Shown here: piece by piece, positions 19,199 to 24,014 of the stretch
Numbering within the stretch: the first letter of the stretch is position 1
How the letters are laid out: each line of letters opens with the position of its first letter
Assembly (NCBI GenBank): GCA_040755415.1
Contig: JBFMAZ010000015.1
Coordinates: 1 to 24,014 of the forward strand
Length of the DNA stretch: 24,014 bases
Reading direction: 5' to 3'
Origin: QYQD01 sp040755415
GTDB taxonomy: Bacteria > Desulfobacterota > QYQD01
Notes under the pieces: generated by a model
Databases searched by the model: none
What the model was told of the DNA's origin: nothing
The model's input: only the letters and a program-made list of their open reading frames with translations
Made by a program: the position numbers and the translations under genes

Positions 19199-20906
19199 TT
19201 TCCGACAACCTTTCCTCTGCTCCTTCTATCGTCTCCAGCAATTTCTCTTCCAGATCGTCTATCTTGTCGTCTTCCTGTCCGGCTCTCAAGGCTGTTTCAT
19301 ATGCCGTGGTGAGATCGTTCAATTCATTTCGGAGGTCATCGGGTAAGGACTTTTCCCCGATCAGGCGTCTAGCCTTTTCCACGATATAGTTCAATATCTC
19401 CTGCCCGCTTTCCGGTGCATCTGCGTCCAGTATCTTCTTCCTGCGAACGTCAAGGGTGACTTCTTTGCGGTTGCCATATCCTTTCTGGTCTACGCTGATG
19501 TGCACTATTCCTTCCTTATCGTAGGCGAATTCCGTTAATACCGGCGAGCTGGCCGGAGCCGGTTTCAAGGGAAAAAAGAATTCCCCAATCAGGGTATTTT
19601 CCTTACAGGACGGATTCTCTCCTTGATATACTTCAACATTTACTCCTTCTTGACCGGCATGCGTAGTGTAATAAACCTCGGCCTTGCGCACCGGGATCTT
19701 AGTGTTCCGCCGAATAATGGTCGAAAAATAGTCTGCTTCACCGGTCTCATAATCTACAGCATCTATCGTCTTCACGCCCAATGAATGGGCGGTAACATCC
19801 AGCAGGATGTGGCCCAGGGGTTCACCGGCTATGAGGCCGCTTTGAACGGCAGCCCCAAGTCCCACACAAAGGTCCGGATCAATGGAATGATAGATAGGAA
19901 GTTCAAATTTTTCAGTTAGCAACTGTTGCACAAGGGGCGTCCTCGTGGATCCGCCTACCAGGATGATTCTTCCAATATCGTCTGTTGACAAGTCAGCCTC
20001 TTTCAAGGCCTCTTCCACCTTTTCCATGGTCTTGTCAACAAGGTCGCTTATCATCTCCTCATAATCTTTTCTAGCTACTTCAAGATCCAGATTGATGACT
20101 TTTCCGTTCACCGAGACGACGGCTACTTCCTTGACCTGGGCATACGGCCGATCGGAGAGAAAAATCTTGGTTTTTTCGGCAATATCCTTTAGCCTTACCT
20201 GTAGAGCCCTATCGGTCAATGAAAAGTCGAACCCGGTGCTTTCTTTAAGGTGTCGCAGAAAGAAAGCGGCCAGCCTTTCATCAAAGTCATCCCCTCCGAG
20301 CGCTGTGTCCCCGCAAGATGCCAGCACCTGTTTGATTTCACCCTTGATGTCCAGGATGGAGACGTCAAAAGTGCCGCCGCCCAGATCATAGACCAAAATA
20401 GGTTTATCTGTTTCTTTTTCATGCGAGACATGGTCGTAGACCAGAGAGGCTGCCGTAGGCTCGTTTATGATACGGGTCACTTCTACTCCGGCCAACTCGC
20501 CGGCGCGAATGGTCGCTCGTCTTTGGGCGTCATTGAAATAGGCGGGCACGGTTATGACTACCTTGTTTATGTCCTGCCCAATTATTACGTTAGAATTTTG
20601 AATCAGGAATTCAATTATGAAAGAAGATATTTCCTCAGGGGAATAGCTGCGATTGCCAAGGGTCACTTTACAATCTTTACCCATCAGCCGTTTTATCGAA
20701 GAGACCGTGTGTTCCGGAAAGGCCGCTTGGCGATTCCTTGCTTCTCTTCCAACCACGATCCGGCCCGTTTCGTCGTCAAAGCTAACCACTGAAGGGACAA
20801 TGGCCGTACCCTCTTCCACCGGCAGCGCCACCGGTTTGCCTTGGACCAGGTGAGCGATACAGGAATTGGTGGTGCCCAGATCCAGACCGCACAATATATC
20901 CCTCAC
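19185..20906 (-). CDS. Short DnaK-like Hsp70 chaperone
   Basis: Hsp70 ATPase, 573 aa against about 610-640 for housekeeping DnaK. The nucleotide-binding domain is intact: phosphate-1 loop GLDLGTTNS (7-15), K72 in SIKRLMGK, NEPTAA, phosphate-2 YDLGGGTFD (D174, T179), and the adenosine motif ILVGGSTRTP. The interdomain linker reads LLDVTAHSLG (D370 on), where DnaK has LLDVTPLSLG, so it belongs to a divergent branch. The beta substrate-binding domain (VEVYQGEN) is present, followed by a shortened helical lid ending EIGQG with no acidic C-terminal tail. The start is GTG at 20906 with GGAGGA at 20915-20920. The gene begins 14 bp after grpE and ends inside the 672-aa gene. Probably a specialised Hsp70 with its own co-factors rather than the main DnaK (inference). 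Confidence 0.93.
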   Translation of the reverse strand: MRDILCGLDLGTTNSCIAHLVQGKPVALPVEEGTAIVPSVVSFDDETGRIVVGREARNRQAAFPEHTVSSIKRLMGKDCKVTLGNRSYSPEEISSFIIEFLIQNSNVIIGQDINKVVITVPAYFNDAQRRATIRAGELAGVEVTRIINEPTAASLVYDHVSHEKETDKPILVYDLGGGTFDVSILDIKGEIKQVLASCGDTALGGDDFDERLAAFFLRHLKESTGFDFSLTDRALQVRLKDIAEKTKIFLSDRPYAQVKEVAVVSVNGKVINLDLEVARKDYEEMISDLVDKTMEKVEEALKEADLSTDDIGRIILVGGSTRTPLVQQLLTEKFELPIYHSIDPDLCVGLGAAVQSGLIAGEPLGHILLDVTAHSLGVKTIDAVDYETGEADYFSTIIRRNTKIPVRKAEVYYTTHAGQEGVNVEVYQGENPSCKENTLIGEFFFPLKPAPASSPVLTEFAYDKEGIVHISVDQKGYGNRKEVTLDVRRKKILDADAPESGQEILNYIVEKARRLIGEKSLPDDLRNELNDLTTAYETALRAGQEDDKIDDLEEKLLETIEGAEERLSEIGQG

Positions 20907-20920
20907 TTGAGTGTTCCTCC

Positions 20921-21427
20921 TTATGAATTACAATGTTTAACGACCACCTTGGCCGGCCTCACTACTTTACCTCTGAAAATGTATCCCGGCAGCAGAACCT
21001 CTTTGACTACGAGATTTCCAGAGCCCTCGGACACTTTTGCAACGGACTCATGCAGCCGGGGGTCATACTCTGCTTGCGTTTGACGTATGACCGCGATACC
21101 AGCCGAAGCGAGTAACGATTCCAGTTGATGCCAGACGATTTCAACGGCCTGGTACTGGCCTGAAGATAGATCCGGTACCTGCCTCAAGGATGCCTCCAGA
21201 TGGAAGAATGACTCCGTGAATTGGAAAAACGGTTCCGCTGACTTAAGGTTTGTTTCTTCAATCTTCTCAAGGAATTCCTTCTTGATGCTTTCAAAAAGGA
21301 TCCCCTGCCTTCGAAGGACTTTCTTAAGATCTCTCATTTCATCAATGAGTTCCCGCCGTGATACCTCCCCATCTTCAGGACTATCATTAGTTTTCTTTTT
21401 AAATACATTCCAAAGCCTAGACCACAT
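20921..21427 (-). CDS. grpE: GrpE-like nucleotide exchange factor
   Basis: 168 aa. The C-terminal half carries the GrpE beta-domain signature: YDPRLHESV from 121, a VKEVLLPGY segment (PGY 147-149) and RPAKVVV (157-163). The N-terminal part is helical and charged (about 20-65) but shorter and less regular than the long dimer coiled coil of canonical GrpE, and the first 15 residues (WSRLWNVFKKK) are aromatic and basic, which could be an amphipathic membrane-touching helix. Its role would be to release ADP from the neighbouring Hsp70. The start is ATG at 21427 with a weak AAGGGC upstream. It is first in the four-gene minus-strand operon. I see no convincing sigma-70 or heat-shock promoter or CIRCE element in front of it. 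This is probably a second, cluster-specific copy. Confidence 0.88.
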   Translation of the reverse strand: MWSRLWNVFKKKTNDSPEDGEVSRRELIDEMRDLKKVLRRQGILFESIKKEFLEKIEETNLKSAEPFFQFTESFFHLEASLRQVPDLSSGQYQAVEIVWHQLESLLASAGIAVIRQTQAEYDPRLHESVAKVSEGSGNLVVKEVLLPGYIFRGKVVRPAKVVVKHCNS

Positions 21428-21581
21428 AAATCAACGCCCTTGTATCTGGAAAGAACTTTTTACCAACAACCGGATGCCACGTCCCAAGTCTTACCATTCT
21501 AACCTTGCACATGGAATCTCATCCGCTGGATATTAAATACCACAGCAATCCGGATAAATCAAACCTTGGCAAGAGTGTTTC
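21428..21581. other. Upstream region of the Hsp70 operon
   Basis: 154 bp between grpE and the integrase remnant. It should hold the minus-strand promoter. I see no CIRCE inverted repeat and no clear -35/-10 or sigma-32 pair. Confidence 0.4.
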
Positions 21582-21794
21582 TTACTCGATATAGCCCATT
21601 GTGGTTTGGACATTGCAATGGCCCAACGTTCGGGCGACCGGCAGGGAATCGTGGGTAGTCCGGTACAATAACGTGGCTAAACCGGTCCTGAAAGAGTGAA
21701 TGGGCAAGCTCTTGCGGATTCCGGGTCGCTTGCGACAAAGTGGCCAAGGACTTTGCGTAAGGCAAGTAGATTCGGGTTTGGATTGCGGCCTAAA
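21582..21794 (-). pseudogene. Tyrosine recombinase (integrase) C-terminal remnant
   Basis: An open frame of 70 codons, bounded upstream by an in-frame TGA, has no plausible start. It reads like the catalytic end of a phage-type integrase: IHSFRTGLATLLYRTT (the H-x-x-R box), then ARTLGHCNVQTTMGYIE and stop, with the second histidine in LGH and the nucleophilic tyrosine nine residues later, the canonical spacing. The N-terminal domain and the first catalytic arginine are absent, and I could not find them in other frames upstream. It is therefore a truncated, inactive relic of a mobile element next to the Hsp70 operon. Confidence 0.75.
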
Positions 21795-21911
21795 TCAGGG
21801 GGTCGCCTAACAATTTTCGAAAACAGACTGCCAGATGGCCAAAGGGCGTGTTTTAGATGATTGATCCTTCTATGATTATTTCAATGTCGCAAGAGGCCTA
21901 CGCGTAAATGG

Positions 21912-21927
21912 CGAAAATCGATTTTCG
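21912..21927. repeat. Perfect 16-bp palindrome
   Basis: CGAAAATCGATTTTCG. A related TTTTCGAAAA occurs at 21814-21823. Too isolated to name; could be part of an element end near the integrase relic. Confidence 0.5.
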
Positions 21928-21963
21928 ACATTCTCTGAACTCCGGCGATCACTGAGTTTGTCA

Positions 21964-22002
21964 CACTTTCCCGGACAACGTCATTCTCTGCCCGGGAAAG
22001 TG
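21964..22002. other. Hairpin with 11-bp perfect stem
   Basis: CACTTTCCCGG at 21964-21974 and CCGGGAAAGTG at 21992-22002, loop 17 nt. No T-run on either side, so not a classic terminator. The stretch from 21795 to 22020 otherwise shows no gene. Confidence 0.55.
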
Positions 22003-22020
22003 CAATGATTCGAAGGACTT

Positions 22021-22040
22021 CCCAGAATGCTTATTCTGGG
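22021..22040. terminator. Hairpin downstream of the 317-aa gene, terminator-like
   Basis: CCCAGAAT-GCTT-ATTCTGGG, perfect 8-bp stem. Read on the minus strand it directly follows a TAA (22041-22043) that closes the frame continuing past the pre-insertion stop of the 317-aa gene. It lacks a T-run, so termination is only a guess. Confidence 0.35.
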
Positions 22041-22151
22041 TTATCGGGTTTCTGCCTGAACCAGCAGCAAATCGTCGAGGTACCCTAGCATAATACGCCG
22101 AACCCGGTCAAGATGAATTTCGATTCAGTCCAACAAAGTTCTTATCCTTTT

Positions 22152-22313
22152 GTAACATTTTAGGTTTTTGAAAAATATACCTAAGCAAGGCGCTATAAGG
22201 GCCAAAATCCCCCTCAATCCCCCTTTTCCAAAGGGGGAAGTGTTTCTCCTCCCTTTGGAAAAGGGAGGTTGGGAGGGATTTAAGAATACTTTTTCAAACA
22301 GCTAAACTGATAC
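22152..22313 (-). mobile_element. MITE-like element, copy 3 (162 bp, inverted)
   Basis: Same family and same length as 99-260, in reverse orientation. Ends are GTAACATTTTAG... (22152) and ...GCTAAACTGATAC (22313). It is flanked by a perfect 8-bp direct repeat ATCCTTTT at 22144-22151 and 22314-22321, a target-site duplication. The half nearer 22152 has diverged most from the other copies, but the C/G-block palindromes remain. Its minus-strand left end supplies the last codons and the stop of the 317-aa gene. Confidence 0.93.
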
Positions 22314-23233
22314 ATCCTTTTAAATATCGTCTCACACGCCTTATAGTCCAATTTATCCACGAATGCCTTTAACCGGACCTCTTCCGCCAGATGGGGCGTG
22401 GGCTGTCCTTGTGTTGGCAAAAGTTCTTCTTTGGTCAAAAGGCTCACGTAGATCAGACTTCGGGCGGCCAGCAGCCTTCCCAGTGCGTCGTTAAATTTTC
22501 CTCTGAACATATAGTGCAAGGTCAAAAGATCGCCCGGTGGAGATATAAAATCAACCGTCCTTCCCCACTGTCTGTAGCTAAGTTGGCGGCAAGGTTCGGC
22601 CAGGACGAAGACCTGTCTCACCTGGTGCCGGTGCCCTTCTTGCCTTTTTAAAAAGGCCGGGCGCAGGGCAAAGTGGATGTATCCTGCCTCTATGTAGATG
22701 GATTGCTCATGGAGGCTATTTTTTCTGATGAAACTGGTAATGGCCTCAGCCCGCATCTGGTCACGGAGTTTTATGCGTTGGGCATCCTGAGAGGCAAAGT
22801 CCATTACGGCTTGCGTGGTTTCCGCAAAGGTCTTATCTACGGACTGGTAGTAGTTCAATAAGGCCCCAAAGGTCATATTTTCTGCATTATAGACGGCCTT
22901 CGTCTCCGGCTGATGTGTGAGATCGGCGGGTTTAAAACCTTTTTCGAGCCGTGCCTGAATCTCGTTTAACTTCTCTAAATAAGGTTCAATTTGGATAACT
23001 GTTTTCCCTTCTCTATGGCAATTCTGCAAGAGGTGATAGGCCCTTTCCGAGTAGATTGGAAAAGCCGGGTCAGTCTGTTCGAGATAGGCAGGGATAGGAG
23101 TTTCTCCTTCCAGCATGGCCTGGAATGAGGGCTGGGGCGGTTCTTCAAGGATAATAACGTCAGACTCTGCGAATACGTTTTTTAGGAAAGGAATTGCCTC
23201 TACCCGATGTGCGGAAAGACCGATGGTGATCAT
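22280..23233 (-). CDS. Conserved-looking hypothetical protein, C-terminus replaced by a MITE
   Basis: 317 aa, soluble, no signal peptide or membrane helix. It begins MITIGLSAHRVEAIPFLKN, then DVIILEEPPQPSF (27-38) and TVIQIEPYLEKLNEI, features vaguely like TraB/PrgY or ChaN-type proteins, and carries IYIEAGYIHFALR and PPGDLLTLHYMF further on. I believe relatives occur in deltaproteobacteria but cannot name a function. The last residues MYQFSCLKKYS are encoded by the MITE at 22152-22313. Removing the element and one target duplication restores KRIRTLLD followed by TGA. The start is ATG at 23233 without an obvious ribosome site. It lies between two MITE copies in opposite orientation and is transcribed towards the Hsp70 operon in the same direction. 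Confidence 0.75.
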   Translation of the reverse strand: MITIGLSAHRVEAIPFLKNVFAESDVIILEEPPQPSFQAMLEGETPIPAYLEQTDPAFPIYSERAYHLLQNCHREGKTVIQIEPYLEKLNEIQARLEKGFKPADLTHQPETKAVYNAENMTFGALLNYYQSVDKTFAETTQAVMDFASQDAQRIKLRDQMRAEAITSFIRKNSLHEQSIYIEAGYIHFALRPAFLKRQEGHRHQVRQVFVLAEPCRQLSYRQWGRTVDFISPPGDLLTLHYMFRGKFNDALGRLLAARSLIYVSLLTKEELLPTQGQPTPHLAEEVRLKAFVDKLDYKACETIFKRMYQFSCLKKYS

Positions 23234-23335
23234 GCTATTAGATTACAAGTACCACTTTAGTCCTTTGAAACGGTTGCTAAGCCTGAAAGTTCCGATTGCT
23301 TCGGGATCGGAGGTAAATCCGAAATTCGAATATCG

Positions 23336-23559
23336 GTATCAGTTTAGCTGTTTGAAAAAGTATTTTAAAATCCCTCCCAACCTCCCTTTTCCAAAGGGAG
23401 GAGAAACATTTCCCCCTTTGAAAAAGGGGATCCCCCTACATTCCCCCTTTGAAAAAGGGGATCCCCCTACATTCCCCCTTTGAAAAAGGGGGATTAAGGG
23501 GGATTTTCGAGGCGCCGTTTTCTGGACGACTAGCTCTTTTCAAACAGCTAAAGTGTTAC
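23336..23559 (+). mobile_element. MITE-like element, copy 2 (224 bp, internally expanded)
   Basis: Terminal inverted repeats GTATCAGTTTAGCTGTTTG (left) and GTAACACTTTAGCTGTTTG (right, minus strand). It is flanked by the perfect direct repeat GAATATCG at 23328-23335 and 23560-23567 (9 bp if the outer C is counted). It is nearly identical to 99-260 except for two extra 31-bp units; subtracting these 62 bp gives exactly 162 bp. It sits inside the AT-rich repeat at 23315-23695. Confidence 0.95.
23410..23471. repeat. Tandem 31-bp units inside MITE copy 2
   Basis: Two identical 31-bp units beginning TTCCCCCTTTGAAAAAGGGG (23410-23440 and 23441-23471), followed by a third, diverging unit from 23472. 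Each unit contains its own small palindrome and a GGATCCCCC block. Confidence 0.93.
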
Positions 23560-23695
23560 GAATATCGAAATTCGAAACAAATTCAAATTCCTAATGTCTC
23601 AATATTTAAAACCAATACGTGGCCAATTCGTTTTGATCATTCGGATTTTGCCCATTCGATATTGTTTCGAGATTCGCGCTTCGGATTTCGAATTT

Positions 23696-24014
23696 GAAGC
23701 CACGCTGTATGCGGAGGTCCAGCGTATTTCACGACCCATGACGTTTCATAAACCTAACCTGTTACGATTATAATTAACTATAGCGCGCAAGGTCAAAGAC
23801 AAATAAGAATCCCAAACGCCTGCCCAAATCAGTTAAACATATGTTTATCCTACCTTAAACGTATGTTTCCCACAAATAATAATCGCTACTCAGCGTCGTC
23901 CGGTTAGGTTTTTGCATATGTTGGTAGACCAAAAAATTCGGAGAAAATTTGCATTCATGTCGTTTTTTGCTTGACATTTGGGAATTAGTGTGCGTGCTGC
24001 CTTCGTAACTACTT
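23696..24014. other. Right-edge intergenic region, no gene seen
   Basis: No convincing coding frame in about 320 bp. It contains the inverted pair AAACCTAACC (23750-23759) / GGTTAGGTTT (23902-23911), the operator-like palindromes at 23834-23868, and a perfect -35 hexamer TTGACA at 23971-23976 without a good -10 inside the window. Probably the control region of a rightward gene beyond the edge. Confidence 0.4.
23834..23868. promoter_or_regulatory. Pair of operator-like AAAC-N4-GTTT palindromes
   Basis: TAAACATATGTTTA (23834-23847, perfect) and AAACGTATGTTT (23857-23868, perfect arms). Centres are 22 bp apart, about two helical turns, as expected for cooperative dimer binding. The shape resembles a LexA-type GAAC-N4-GTTC box with A/T ends, but the regulator is unknown. 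Confidence 0.5.

Larger units (their letters stand above)
23315..23695. repeat. AT-rich TTCGAA-type palindromic repeat, interrupted by a MITE
   Basis: Left arm AAATCCGAAATTCGAATATCG (23315-23335), continued after the MITE at 23568 as AAATTCGAAACAAATTC. The right arm (23662-23695) is its imperfect inverse: the complement reads AAATTCGAAATCCGAAGC and on to CTCGAAACAA. Without the MITE and one duplication the element is about 149 bp. It shares its core with the repeat between the rrn tRNAs (6000-6027). Non-coding. Confidence 0.75.

Noticed and set aside
21428..21560. CIRCE or sigma-32 heat-shock control of the grpE operon
   Set aside because: Searched by eye for TTAGCACTC-N9-GAGTGCTAA and CTTGAA/CCCATNT patterns; none found.
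21800..21815. GCCTAAC motif near the integrase relic as a possible integron attC core
   Set aside because: No partner core site in inverted orientation at a suitable distance, and the recombinase fragment does not look like IntI.
22125..22127. In-frame TGA read as selenocysteine in the pre-insertion 317-aa frame
   Set aside because: No SECIS-like hairpin immediately after the TGA and no selenoprotein-type motif; a normal stop or nonsense change is simpler.
23410..23500. Regular repeat that could suggest a CRISPR array
   Set aside because: The units are contiguous 31-mers without unique spacers and lie inside a MITE; slippage duplication explains them.
22152..23559. Composite transposon made of the 317-aa gene between two inverted MITE copies
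   Set aside because: Each copy has its own different 8-bp duplication (ATCCTTTT and GAATATCG), so they inserted independently; no duplication spans the pair.
23115..23697. Plus-strand frames of 122 and 82 codons near the right end
   Set aside because: They are built from antisense of the 317-aa gene plus MITE and AT-repeat sequence (PFPKGG/KKG repeats); translated repeats, not genes.

Overview
The window looks like a chromosomal segment of a deltaproteobacterium (Desulfobacterota-like). The evidence is the rny-ymdB-tyrS-rrn gene order, bacterial-type 16S/23S/5S genes, a stand-alone IMP cyclohydrolase, a Re-citrate-synthase-like gene, and G/C-block palindromic repeats of a kind I associate with such genomes. 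The taxonomic call rests on recognition, not on a search. No plasmid or phage module is visible apart from one integrase remnant.

Layout. 1-344: intergenic, holding a 162-bp MITE-like element. 345-3935: a tightly overlapping + strand operon of RNase Y, a YmdB-type phosphodiesterase and tyrosyl-tRNA synthetase. 3936-9426: a complete rRNA operon with two promoters, boxA sites, 16S, tRNA-Ile(GAU), tRNA-Ala(UGC), 23S, 5S and an intrinsic terminator. 9439-16763: + strand metabolic and translation genes, namely single-domain PurH (IMP cyclohydrolase), a class I/II aminotransferase, hisS-aspS (1-nt overlap), and a 609-aa Re-citrate/homocitrate-synthase-like enzyme with a fused C-terminal Cache/PDC-like domain.

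16848-21427 (minus strand) is the most interesting block. It is a four-gene, translationally coupled, alternative Hsp70 operon in the order GrpE-like, short DnaK-like, an unrecognised 672-aa helical protein with basic tails and an AT-hook-like end, and a 111-aa degenerate J-domain protein. It looks like a complete dedicated chaperone machine (ATPase, exchange factor, J-like co-chaperone) built around an uncharacterised partner.

21428-24014 is a repeat-rich accessory stretch. It holds a tyrosine-recombinase remnant, several hairpins, a 317-aa conserved hypothetical gene (minus strand) and two more copies of the MITE. Two of the three MITE copies are bounded by perfect 8-bp direct repeats, direct evidence of transposition. 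One of these inserted into the last codons of the 317-aa gene and replaced its C-terminus. The other sits inside a different AT-rich palindromic repeat whose uninterrupted sequence can be reconstructed. The right edge carries a pair of operator-like palindromes for a gene outside the window.
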